Of a stretch of 64,000 nucleotides of DNA, positions 56,645-64,000 are shown one piece after another. The notes below the pieces were generated by a model. That model was not told the origin of the DNA and searched no databases. It saw only the letters and a list, made by a program, of their open reading frames with translations. The stretch lies in assembly GCF_039908645.1 (NCBI RefSeq), contig NZ_CP150917.1, positions 2,739,501 to 2,803,500 on the forward strand, read 5' to 3'. The stretch comes from Pseudomonas helvetica (GTDB lineage Bacteria; Pseudomonadota; Gammaproteobacteria; Pseudomonadales; Pseudomonadaceae). Within the stretch, counting starts at the first letter, position 1. Each line of letters begins with the position of its first letter. The position numbers and the translations under genes are program-made.

Positions 56645-56659
56645 GCTCAACGGAGTGAA

Positions 56660-56688
56660 AAAGCCCAGCCCAGTGCTGGGCTTTGTTG
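56660..56688 (+). terminator. Terminator after the 64-residue protein gene
   Basis: AAAGCCCAGC and GCTGGGCTTT form a 10-base perfect stem with loop CCAGT-like bases and a short T-rich tail (GTTGGTTTT). Confidence 0.8.
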
Positions 56689-56894
56689 GTTTTGGGGCGG
56701 ATGGATGCTGACAGTCGGCAGAGCGTGTCTGTTCAGTTGTGAATTGTTCAGAATTGGCTTGAGGACGCGGTGTTATGGAGCGCGTAAGGTTTACCTGTTC
56801 GCCCTGCCAGATGCTTCAGGAAACGTGCTGAGTGGCCAGCTGCTGGTCAGGGCGAACACTTGCCGCTATAGCGGCTGACTTTGAGGGGAGGGGG

Positions 56895-57251
56895 TTACTT
56901 GAGGGGAGAAGCAGAGATCTTTGAGTAAGTACCTTTATCGGTAGTGGCCAGTAAGCAGCGGCCATCCTTGAATTTTGCATAGAACGTTATTTCCCTTTCT
57001 GTATCGCATAGTAACCAGCCCGCCACTAGCCCGATTGGCCCTAGAAGCAATGCTCCCGCCAGACTCCATCGAATGACGCTGCCTTTCTTGTTGACGACTT
57101 CTTCGGTTGCTGTTTCCAGCGTTTCCAGATTTGACAGGGGAATCTTTAGTTCGAGAGAAGGTTTCAGTGCGGATTTCAGAGTGAAAGATCCAGATTGAAA
57201 TTCGGCATCGCCTGCCAGAAAGTCACCGGATATCACCGTTATTTTCGACAT
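56895..57251 (-). CDS. Hypothetical protein with one or two membrane segments
   Basis: The 118-residue protein has an N-terminal beta-rich part (ITVISGDFLAGDAEFQSGSF), a hydrophobic segment (SLAGALLLGPIGLVAGWLL) and a C-terminal beta part (ITFYAKFKDGRCLLATTDKG). This plan is common to small uncharacterised membrane-associated proteins in proteobacteria. The ATG has an AAGAAAAAATC leader. Base composition is AT-richer than the neighbours, which hints at transfer. No function can be given. Confidence 0.6.
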   Translation of the reverse strand: MSKITVISGDFLAGDAEFQSGSFTLKSALKPSLELKIPLSNLETLETATEEVVNKKGSVIRWSLAGALLLGPIGLVAGWLLCDTEREITFYAKFKDGRCLLATTDKGTYSKISASPLK

Positions 57252-57603
57252 GATTTTTTCTTCGTATGATCTGGTCTGGCCCGTTGAGTACTGGGCTCCA
57301 AAGGCTCCCCTCAGTCAATCGACTTGCGACAAAAGGCGAGGCCGGCGGTCACTTGATCGATACCCGTCGAGGGTATTCAAAACCGTCTGATCGAGTTCAG
57401 GCTGCCGGTTTTTCTCTGGGTAAAAGGAATTTTTTGTCGAGGTAGCGTGACGGTTGGAAATGGTCTATTAATTGACAACCTGCACCGTGAGGGTAGGCGA
57501 GAAGTCAGCGCCTGGAAGATGTTCGATGATGCCCGGCGGTGGGGCATGAGTTGGCGGCTAGATTGCTTGGTCGTGGAAACTGACAGGTGCTCGGGAGTGG
57601 CTC
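57252..57603. other. Gene-free stretch before the second CxxC gene
   Basis: The 352 bases are of ordinary composition. A 65-codon frame at 57447-57644 lacks a ribosome site and family character and overlaps the CxxC gene, so I do not call it. Nothing else is seen. Confidence 0.4.
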
Positions 57604-57843
57604 ATGTGGTGTTTGATCTGCTCGCAAGACGCGCGACATATTGAATCCGCAATGGATGGCATTGAACTGATTTGTCCTGAGTGCGGGCATTTCGGCATAT
57701 CCGGCATCGTTATGAGGGAACGGAACGAGCGAAAATTCGATGTCGAGCGAACCAGGGTCTGGCTTCATCGCGAACGCGAGATCAACCCTGACCGGTGTCC
57801 GGTTATCAATAGCTTGAACGTTATCTGGGCGTCAGAGCCCTGA
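57604..57843 (+). CDS. Small CxxC protein, zinc-ribbon-like, copy 2
   Basis: The 79-residue protein starts MWCLICSQDARHIES and continues ELICPECGHFGISG. It thus has two CxxC pairs spaced as in a zinc ribbon, then FDVERTRVWLHRERE. It is the shorter relative of the protein at 54247-54552. The first CxxC is CLIC in both, the second CxxC is followed by GHF in both, and the helix ERTRxWL is shared. The ATG follows GGGAGTGGCTC. It stands alone on the plus strand. Confidence 0.68.
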   Translation: MWCLICSQDARHIESAMDGIELICPECGHFGISGIVMRERNERKFDVERTRVWLHREREINPDRCPVINSLNVIWASEP

Positions 57844-57968
57844 CGGTTGAGATCCCGTAGGTTATCCAGTTGAATCCAGCGGGTTGGCTACCATTCGAGT
57901 GAGGCAGGGCGTTACTGGGATTCGTACAGGGAAATGCGTTGCTGATAACGTCTCGCCAATCTCAATTC

Positions 57969-59081
57969 CTACCAACACAACGTGAAGACATTTTTCGCGC
58001 CTGGCTGGATGCGGCTGCCCAAGCGTGCGCATTCGCGAGAAAGGGTGTCGTGCAGCCATTGACGGTCATCCCCTTCGGCGCGACAGATGCGAAAGCGATG
58101 AAGGTGGATGGGGATCAGGTCCAGCGATTGCAGGCACCCGCTTGGGTCCAGGGCGGCAAAGTACAGAAGCCCCAGGTCGCCACGAAAGTCTGCGTGGTTC
58201 TCGATACCTTCGTAATCGTTCAGGAGATCACCGCAGCCATAGAGAATCAGGCGTTCGCGGTACACCTCGATACCCTTGATGTGGTGCGAGGAATGCCCGT
58301 GCACCACGTCGACTCCGGCCTCGTCGATCAACGCATGGGCGAACCGGACCTGCTCCCGCGGGATATCGAAGCCCCAGTTACCGCCCCAGTGAATGGAGGC
58401 GACCACTCGGTCTCCCGGGTTTTTGCCCGCAAGAATCCGTTTGGCCACAAGGTCCAGGCTTTGCATCGACAGGTCCTCCAGCCGCGCAACGCCTGCGCGC
58501 TTGTCCGTGGCGGCCCAGTCCGGTGGGATGCCACAGTCGGGTGCACCGAGGCCAAACACCAGCAAACGCCCTCCGCCTGGCTGCGGCAGCACGGCAGGCG
58601 CTTCGGCAGTTTGCCGGTTACGCCCGGCGCCGGCGCTGCGCATACCGTTGCTCGACAGGGTGTCTAGCGTATCGGCCAGACCGGCTTCCCCCCAGTCCAG
58701 CACATGATTGTTGGCCAGCATGCAGCAGTCGATGCCGGCTGCTCTGATGACCGGGAAGTTCTCCGGGCTCATGCGGTAATTGATGCCTTTTGGCTCCGGT
58801 CGTCCGCGGCGGGACACCGCAGTTTCCAGATTGATGATGCGTGCGTGTGGCTGGTGAAGTTCGAACTCATCCAGCGCGGTGCCCCAGACATAGGCGAAAT
58901 CGACCGGGCGGGGAATCGGGCCATTGAGCCTTTCTGCCAGACGGACGTAATCGCCGGCATGCTTGACGTAAGCTTCGTAAAGCCGCGGATCGCCAGGATG
59001 CGGCAGTACCGAATCGATGCCGCGGGCGGTCATGACGTCGCCCGCGAGAAACAGCTTCAGCGTATCGCTAACAGCGGCCAT
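57969..59081 (-). CDS. CapA-family metallophosphatase-like protein
   Basis: The 370-residue protein has the CapA/PgsA fold of calcineurin-like phosphatases. FLAGDVMTARGID lies at the N-terminus, then NLETAVSRRG, MLANNHVLDWGEAGL, SIHWGGNWGFD and VVHGHSSHHIKGIEVY. These supply the expected metal-site Asp, Asn and His residues. CapA is known from poly-gamma-glutamate export in Bacillus, but no capB or capC is near and there is no signal peptide. An isolated cytoplasmic phosphatase-like role is more likely here. The ATG at 59081 follows GGGAGGGTGTC. Confidence 0.82.
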   Translation of the reverse strand: MAAVSDTLKLFLAGDVMTARGIDSVLPHPGDPRLYEAYVKHAGDYVRLAERLNGPIPRPVDFAYVWGTALDEFELHQPHARIINLETAVSRRGRPEPKGINYRMSPENFPVIRAAGIDCCMLANNHVLDWGEAGLADTLDTLSSNGMRSAGAGRNRQTAEAPAVLPQPGGGRLLVFGLGAPDCGIPPDWAATDKRAGVARLEDLSMQSLDLVAKRILAGKNPGDRVVASIHWGGNWGFDIPREQVRFAHALIDEAGVDVVHGHSSHHIKGIEVYRERLILYGCGDLLNDYEGIENHADFRGDLGLLYFAALDPSGCLQSLDLIPIHLHRFRICRAEGDDRQWLHDTLSRECARLGSRIQPGAKNVFTLCW

Positions 59082-59209
59082 GACACCCTCCCGGATATCC
59101 CGATCAGCTCACCGTACGTTTTGCTCGCACACCGTTCAAAATATCAATTTTTCTGCGTGGCCTGCGACAAGCCGATGACGAACCAACCCGGTATTGAGAT
59201 CAAACGCTG

Positions 59210-59416
59210 TCAGAGCAAGTAGCCAGTTGCCTGTTCGAAGTGGTTGTCCTGCACCCCGGCGATCAGGTGCAGTGGAATGTGCTGTTGTGCATCGATGGCG
59301 GGGATTTCAAAGCTGCCCACTATTTGAAGGTGTCGCTCACTCAGCCCGGTCGACTCTTCTTCGTTTGCCTTAGCCATTCTCGCGTGGTTCGCTGCGATTT
59401 CATTGAGAGTTGACAC
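59210..59416 (-). CDS. Small hypothetical protein (68 residues)
   Basis: The frame starts with GTG at 59416, seven bases after GGAGATG, a usable ribosome site. The protein reads MSTLNEIAANHARMAKANEE and later HLIAGVQDNHFEQATGY. It is soluble and acidic, with a helical N-terminus. The stop lies 129 bases before the CapA-like start. I do not recognise the family. Confidence 0.5.
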   Translation of the reverse strand: MSTLNEIAANHARMAKANEEESTGLSERHLQIVGSFEIPAIDAQQHIPLHLIAGVQDNHFEQATGYLL

Positions 59417-59693
59417 GTTACATCTCCGGTGACTGACCAGGCGTATCGCTGGAGTCCTTAAGCGTTAATGTTGATTGCTGCCGCGTCAGAATAATGTCGT
59501 CCTGGGGCCGCTACGGGCGTACTTAGCAATCCTTGAGCCGTATCCTGCACCACGTTTTAATAGGCGACGAATGGTGTCGTAGAGTTCTCTCTAAAGGACT
59601 TTTACCGAGACCGAATCCTTTGGTCAGGAAATGCGAACATCTCTTTGCAGACAGCGTTCTAAACAGGTATGGGAGCTCAACAGGAGAAGCATC

Positions 59694-59957
59694 ATGGTTC
59701 AGCGCCGCCGACACCATATCTCACAGATATCTCTTCGATTAGAGGGCTTGCGCGCCAACCTTTCGCAATTCAAGCAAGACGAGCTTGAAATACAGGAGAC
59801 ATTACGTGGATCTCCTGCACTCGAGATCGAAAAAGCTCTGGATGAGGCGTTTGACGAGATACGTGAATCGATAAACCATACCGAAGAACTCTTGAACGCG
59901 TTGGTTCAAGAGGCTGAAAGAGGTCGTGAAACGCAGGCGAGCCAAGAGGCTGGTTAA
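59694..59957 (+). CDS. Small coiled-coil protein (87 residues)
   Basis: The protein starts MVQRRRHHISQISLRLEGLR and is almost wholly helical with heptad-like spacing (LRLEGLRANLSQF, ALDEAFDEIRESINHTEELL). It ends in a charged tail. The ATG at 59694 has an AGGAG site; the frame is open to 59631 without one. A hairpin at about 59990 follows. The family is unknown. A partner-binding or assembly role would suit its form. Confidence 0.6.
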   Translation: MVQRRRHHISQISLRLEGLRANLSQFKQDELEIQETLRGSPALEIEKALDEAFDEIRESINHTEELLNALVQEAERGRETQASQEAG

Positions 59958-59989
59958 GATGTTCAAGGTCGGCTGAGGTGGAATGAGAA

Positions 59990-60012
59990 AGCCCGCAACC
60001 GGCGGGCTCTCT
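59990..60012. terminator. Shared hairpin between convergent genes
   Basis: AGCCCGC and GCGGGCT pair around AACCG. The T run is poor on both sides (CTCTC), so this is a possible bidirectional terminator for the genes at 59694 and 60049. Confidence 0.5.
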
Positions 60013-60048
60013 GCATCATACTGGAGCATGAAGATGTAAAGATCGGGT

Positions 60049-60561
60049 CTACTGATCCTTATCCTGATCTTGTTTGGTGCTCGAATGTTTGGTGCTCGAA
60101 GTAGCAGCGTTACTCAGCCCCTTTTCATTGTGATCGCCAGGTGTGGTGGTCGAGATCGCAGTGGCCTTTGTAAGTCCGTGTGTAGTTTTGGAGTGTGCGA
60201 TCCCTGAAGTCGCCGAACCATGACCTTTGCTGTCATGGCGAATACTCCCGGTGTGCTTGCCACTGATTCCATGATCCCTGATTGCTTTACCGTCATGATC
60301 GCTATCCAGACCTTCGCTACGGCCAGTGCTATCAGCGTCAGCAGTATGGCCTTCGCTACGGCCATTGCTGTCAGCGTCAGCAGAATGACCTACTCCCTGG
60401 CCGCCGGCACCGCTACTGCTGCCGTGACCTGCACTGTTTCCGCCGCCACCACTTTTTGCATAGGCGGAGGACATTGGGAGTAAGGGCGCTGCAGCCAGCA
60501 TCATTACGCATGTCATCAAAGCTACGAAATTCGTCTTCTTTAAATGCATGATGGCGTCCAT
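60049..60561 (-). CDS. Gly/Ser-rich exported protein, copy 2 of the paralogous pair
   Basis: The 170-residue protein has a signal sequence (VMMLAAAPLLPMSSAYA), a Gly/Ser-rich segment, and a repeated SADADSNGRSEGH/TADADSTGRSEGL unit. It ends in a tail with SGIAHSKTTHG followed by LTKATAISTTTPGDHNEKGL. That tail matches the protein at 53537-54088 almost residue for residue. The middle differs: undecapeptide-type units here, octapeptides there. The MDAIM opening parallels MESIM in copy 1 and decides the start. The function is unknown. The gene is on the opposite strand from copy 1. Confidence 0.68.
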   Translation of the reverse strand: MDAIMHLKKTNFVALMTCVMMLAAAPLLPMSSAYAKSGGGGNSAGHGSSSGAGGQGVGHSADADSNGRSEGHTADADSTGRSEGLDSDHDGKAIRDHGISGKHTGSIRHDSKGHGSATSGIAHSKTTHGLTKATAISTTTPGDHNEKGLSNAATSSTKHSSTKQDQDKDQ

Positions 60562-60727
60562 CGATGTGAGTGGGTTTGCATGAATTAAGACGCACGGCAT
60601 TCGTTTATAGTTCTCAGGCTTCAGACCGACGGTGTGAGGAGTCTGGAAACACTATGCGCTGGGTGCCTGCGTACCTATGAGGGGCGAGGTTTAGATCAGG
60701 CATGTCATTTCAGGAGAAGGGATAACA

Positions 60728-61330
60728 ATGATCCACCGTAAGCCAATAGAGCCTTGGGCTGTTGACGCGATAGCCTACATTCGGGCCTCTTCGGCTTTGA
60801 AACGAGAGTTTGCTTTGCTGCAAAACCGTGTCTATCCGGAGACGGGAGAAGATGAAATCAATACGGCGATACCGCTGCACGATCCGGTGTTCGATGCATT
60901 CTCGTTCTATACCTGCGCGCACGACAGGGTCGTCAGTTATGCCGCGGTCGTAATGAAAGCGATTGAACATGCGGGTGACACATTTGAAATCGCCGGGCTG
61001 AGTTGCGTCATGACCGATCCAGATTGTCAGGGGCGAGGCCTTGGGTTGAATACCGTCGCCGCGGCGACTCGTTGTATGGAGCGCAGTAATCTTGATATCG
61101 GCGTCTTCACGTGTGATCCGCCGCTCGCTCGTTTCTATGCGCAGGCTGGCGGCTGGTCTGTAGCGCCCAATATCGTCCTGATCGGCAACCAGGATGAAGA
61201 GGCTTTACGCAGCGATACGTTGGGCAAAGTTGTCATGTTGCGGCTGTTTTCGCAGAAGGCAATCGCGAACGCATCGACATTTACGCACGGGGTTATAAAT
61301 CTCGCCTTGCCGCAAGGGCAGTTTTTATAG
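60728..61330 (+). CDS. GNAT-family N-acetyltransferase
   Basis: The 200-residue protein has the acetyl-CoA loop in MTDPDCQGRGLGLNTVAAAT, the Q/R-x-x-G-x-G/A motif of GNAT enzymes. The following helix (RCMERSNLDIGVFTCDPPLA) and the C-terminal RFYAQAGGW are also typical. It may acetylate a small molecule such as an aminoglycoside or polyamine, but the acceptor is not readable. The ATG follows GGAGAAGG. It stands alone. Confidence 0.85.
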   Translation: MIHRKPIEPWAVDAIAYIRASSALKREFALLQNRVYPETGEDEINTAIPLHDPVFDAFSFYTCAHDRVVSYAAVVMKAIEHAGDTFEIAGLSCVMTDPDCQGRGLGLNTVAAATRCMERSNLDIGVFTCDPPLARFYAQAGGWSVAPNIVLIGNQDEEALRSDTLGKVVMLRLFSQKAIANASTFTHGVINLALPQGQFL

Positions 61331-61500
61331 TCCGGGTGTCAATGTGCTCTGCCGCTTGCTGCTCCTGTGTAGCGTAGCTGCATAGACGTAGGCGGGCGCC
61401 CGAGTGGCTGGCGCCGTCAGATTGGACGGCACCAAGCTTTTCCTGCGGGGGCTGAGATAAGAAGCACAGTCATCCACGGAAGCTGACTGACACTTCATTG

Positions 61501-62175
61501 CTATTCGATGAATGCTTGTATATCGCCGTCCAGTTTTTTGATTGCCGCTTTGAAATCGTTAGCGGTAACCGGCTGGCTTGCATTTTTCAATTGTTCACCG
61601 AAGACCTTGCGCACCACTTTGGCCACAGTCCGGCCATTACTTGCGTCGATTATCTCGGCCTCAATGTACAACTCGGTCTCTTGATTACGGTGGCCGGTGG
61701 CCGCCTGAGTCGCGCCTATCGCGGCCGCAACCGGAACCACTTCATACCATTTCATACCTTCATTGGACGTGCTGACCCCGGTAATCGCAGCGCGTACGAC
61801 CAGGACTCGCGAACCGGCAGGGGCCGACGGAACATTGGGTACCACACGGTACTTCTGGCCCAGTGCGCTCTTGGCATTGTTCGTCATGTAGGTTTGCAAC
61901 TGGTCCAGCGTCTGGCGGTTGACCCGTTCATTGGGCTGTGGTGTCGGGTACAGTTCCAATCGCTTGAAGGCCACCGTGTCATAAGCGTTCGGGTTCCAGG
62001 ACGGGGTCACCCAACGCATGGCCTTCTCACCGCTGGGTGTACTGACCTCCTGCAAATTGTTGTAGTCGGGAAGAAACCCTGAGTACTGTTCCTTCTCCGT
62101 GACTCTTGAAGTGCATCCGCCGAGCAGCAGACCGCTCAAGGCAACGCCGACAAGCATTTTTCTGGACAGACTCAT
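61501..62175 (-). CDS. DUF3313-family lipoprotein
   Basis: The 224-residue protein begins with a lipoprotein signal ending in the lipobox LLGGC (Cys21). A DUF3313-like domain follows (YSGFLPDYNNLQEV, then a beta-rich middle with VLVVRAAITGVSTSNEG). It should be anchored to the outer membrane facing the periplasm. The family has no known function. The ATG at 62175 has a GGAGTAAAC leader. Confidence 0.85.
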   Translation of the reverse strand: MSLSRKMLVGVALSGLLLGGCTSRVTEKEQYSGFLPDYNNLQEVSTPSGEKAMRWVTPSWNPNAYDTVAFKRLELYPTPQPNERVNRQTLDQLQTYMTNNAKSALGQKYRVVPNVPSAPAGSRVLVVRAAITGVSTSNEGMKWYEVVPVAAAIGATQAATGHRNQETELYIEAEIIDASNGRTVAKVVRKVFGEQLKNASQPVTANDFKAAIKKLDGDIQAFIE

Positions 62176-62458
62176 ACTGTTTACTCCATGGATTAAGACG
62201 TTCTATACCGCATCGAGTTGACGGCAGTGACAGGCTATAGGGCTAATACCTGCACGCTGGATTCCTTATGACGCGGCCTGCATAGAGTGCCTTGTGTCCT
62301 TTGCTGGAGTATGTCCCGCTTATTTCCATGCAGTAGAAATGTTACCCAAATGAAATATATGACTGGCCGATGTTCCAGCTTTTTCTCCTTCGGAAAAATG
62401 TTCCCGTTGGGGCGCTTTGGGTGAGCGCGTATCCAACAGTTGACTCAGCCTGCTCAGG

Positions 62459-63139
62459 CTATGTAACCCCGAAGGCAAAATCCGAGGGATCGAAGCGATC
62501 GGTCGTCTTCATCCGAATACTTCGCAGGCCCACCGTTTCCAGGTGCGACGCATAGAGAGGCTCCGAAAAGTAACTTATCAGGATGGAGCGACGGCGTGCG
62601 CCGATTAAGTTCAGACTGGCCGCATGCACTAAATCGACATCAAACACCAGGATGTCACCCGCGGAGCCTGAAAGCCGTACGGACCGGGACTCGTCATTGA
62701 AGTCGAATGGCGGCTCTCCCTGCTCAGGGCGATGGCTGCCAGGGACGATACGAGTTGCGCCGTTCTCGGGACCATAATCGTCGAAATAAGCCAGGACGTT
62801 CACAATGTCGCCTGGCCGTTGGGCCGACAAGTCGCGGTGCAACTGCTGATGACCGCCACCTGCAAGAGGCTCGCGACCTTCTACCTGCGAGAGGAAGAAC
62901 CGTTCTCCGATCAACTCACCCACCACCGCCAGCACCTCCGGCAGACGACACACAGCCTGAATCTTCGAATCAGCGTCCAGCAGCGAATGGCGCCAATCCA
63001 TGCCACGCGGCACTGGCCATTGGTCCGCCGGCTTCACGCCCGCATCGAACACGGCACGAAGGTCATCCAGCCACTTGGCCGGGATCGCTCGACGGAGCAG
63101 TGCATAGCCATTTCGATGAAGTTGCTCGCGGTCAGTCAT
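62459..63139 (-). CDS. Phytanoyl-CoA-dioxygenase (PhyH)-family oxygenase
   Basis: The 226-residue protein has the double-stranded beta-helix of Fe(II)/2-oxoglutarate oxygenases. The first iron ligands are in QQLHRDLSA (HxD), the distal histidine in VDLVHAASLN, and the 2-oxoglutarate arginine in IGARRRSIL. GATRIVPGSHRPEQ is the typical PhyH loop. It hydroxylates an unknown small molecule. Ectoine or halogenation enzymes share this fold, but no such genes are near. The ATG at 63139 follows GAGGAATCC. Confidence 0.85.
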   Translation of the reverse strand: MTDREQLHRNGYALLRRAIPAKWLDDLRAVFDAGVKPADQWPVPRGMDWRHSLLDADSKIQAVCRLPEVLAVVGELIGERFFLSQVEGREPLAGGGHQQLHRDLSAQRPGDIVNVLAYFDDYGPENGATRIVPGSHRPEQGEPPFDFNDESRSVRLSGSAGDILVFDVDLVHAASLNLIGARRRSILISYFSEPLYASHLETVGLRSIRMKTTDRFDPSDFAFGVT

Positions 63140-63476
63140 GGATTCCTCAATTCCCTCGCCATTTACGCGTCTTGCAAAGCGCCCCCGGGCTGGACAACAG
63201 CATTGGGCAATGATCGGCCAATGTTTAAGCGTAGCTTTTACGAGTCTAGTGAGCAGAGCGAGCGGTGTTGAGTATTAGCTGTGGGTGACTGAGCGTTTTT
63301 GGTCCACTAGCGACGGGCCGGGGAAGGCCTGTTCAGTGGAAAGTCGGGAACTGGGTAGTGGGCTTTCTGTATCGGAAAAATTGGGGGGATTTATGCGTGC
63401 CAACTTTCAAATCGGTTCGATTGCCATACTTGGTGCGCAGATAGAGAGGTGGCGCCGGTTTCAATGAAGGGGAGTG
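63140..63476. other. Gene-free stretch between PhyH and LysR genes
   Basis: The 337 bases contain only the PhyH promoter region and a short run-on after the LysR gene. A 60-codon frame at 63285-63467 has no ribosome site or family character. Nothing further is seen. Confidence 0.4.
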
Positions 63477-64000
63477 CTACCGGCCCTGCAAAAGTTCATC
63501 GACCACGCCCAAGAATGCCTCGACTAGCAGGGTGCGTCCTTGTGTTCGCGTGAGTATCAGCAGTTGCGCGCAGGTTTCGGGGTCTGCCAGCGGGCGGTAG
63601 GTCACCCCCTTTTTGGCCAGGGTCTTGGTGCACTGGGGCACCAGAGCGACGCCTTGGCCAGCGGCCACCAAGGCGATGATCGAGGTGATCTGTCGCCCAG
63701 ACGGACCTGGACGTATTGGCAGACCGTTGTGTCGGTACAGATGCTCTATGGATTCATTGAGCCCGGAGCCATAATCGGCCGGAAACAGAATCAACGGGTG
63801 CGCACTGAGCTGGGCCAGGGTGACCTTGTCCTGGCTGGCCAGCGGGTTGTCACTGGAAAGGGCGGCCACCAGTGGTTCTCCCCCGAGAGACAATACCTGT
63901 ACATCGGTTTGCCCGCTTTCAGGCTGCAGCCGGCTCATGCCGATATCGATGCGGCCATCGACGACTTGCGAATAAAGACTGCCGGAAGCACTTTCCACCA
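63477..64000 (-). CDS. LysR-family regulator, C-terminal part (cut by window edge)
   Basis: The visible 174 residues are the effector domain of a LysR regulator. They include SLYSQVVDGRIDIGMSRLQP, GGEPLVAALSSDNPLA and ALVAAGQGVALVPQC, which is the CbnR/CatR/BenM-like C-terminal pattern. The DNA-binding N-terminus lies beyond 64000. A LysR of this branch often controls aromatic or organic acid genes. Its target would lie outside the window. Confidence 0.82.
   Translation of the reverse strand, partial: VESASGSLYSQVVDGRIDIGMSRLQPESGQTDVQVLSLGGEPLVAALSSDNPLASQDKVTLAQLSAHPLILFPADYGSGLNESIEHLYRHNGLPIRPGPSGRQITSIIALVAAGQGVALVPQCTKTLAKKGVTYRPLADPETCAQLLILTRTQGRTLLVEAFLGVVDELLQGR

Noticed and set aside
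57447..57644. 65-codon open frame on the plus strand
   Set aside because: It overlaps the better supported CxxC gene in another frame and lacks a ribosome site.

Overview
The window is chromosomal DNA of a Pseudomonas, most likely of the P. fluorescens complex. The evidence is the high GC content with Pseudomonas-type codon use, the pqq/erc/ped alcohol-oxidation cluster, two REP-type inverted repeat pairs with the usual Pseudomonas core, an AprDEF-type secretion system and a PhaG-like acyltransferase. I see no rRNA, tRNA, CRISPR array, intact insertion sequence or replication origin.

Layout. 0-2.5 kb: the end of a secreted alpha/beta hydrolase, a LysR regulator, an isochorismatase-family hydrolase and a DoxX membrane protein. 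2.9-11.2 kb: a one-strand metabolic island with a cystathionine-gamma-synthase-family PLP enzyme, an MmuP-like amino acid permease, a GcvA-type LysR regulator, a divergent threonine-synthase-like enzyme, an AsnC/Lrp regulator, a homoserine dehydrogenase without a regulatory domain, and an aldehyde dehydrogenase. My reading is that an amino acid with a gamma leaving group is imported and cleaved, and that homoserine is then oxidised through aspartate semialdehyde to aspartate. A decayed IS3-type transposase follows.

11.5-33.3 kb: the PQQ alcohol-oxidation region. It holds a porin, the NosP-NahK nitric-oxide/phosphorelay pair, the response regulator ErbR/AgmR, a four-gene PQQ-linked ABC and beta-propeller set, cytochrome c550, a MoxJ-like binding protein, a quinoprotein alcohol dehydrogenase with the lanthanide-type metal site (PedH), its aldehyde dehydrogenase, pqqABCDE, and the ErcA-ErcS pair. 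No second, calcium-type dehydrogenase (PedE) and no PedS2/PedR2 switch are in the window.

33.4-44.1 kb: a membrane-fusion-protein remnant, then a type I secretion system (ABC ATPase, fusion protein, TolC-type channel). Next come a LuxR-type regulator with a defective receiver and a convergent 1510-residue secreted protein with three near-identical 154-residue repeats, the likely cargo.

44.5-64 kb: mixed accessory genes. They include an M20 peptidase, a secreted nuclease, a methyltransferase, a periplasmic binding protein, a PhaG/RhlA-family protein, a DeoR repressor divergent from an exported HAD phosphatase, a diguanylate cyclase, a CapA-like metallophosphatase, a GNAT acetyltransferase, a DUF3313 lipoprotein, a PhyH dioxygenase and a truncated LysR gene. 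Between 52.9 and 60.6 kb lie several small, poorly known genes. Two families occur there twice: glycine/histidine-rich secreted proteins with a conserved tail, and short CxxC zinc-ribbon-like proteins.
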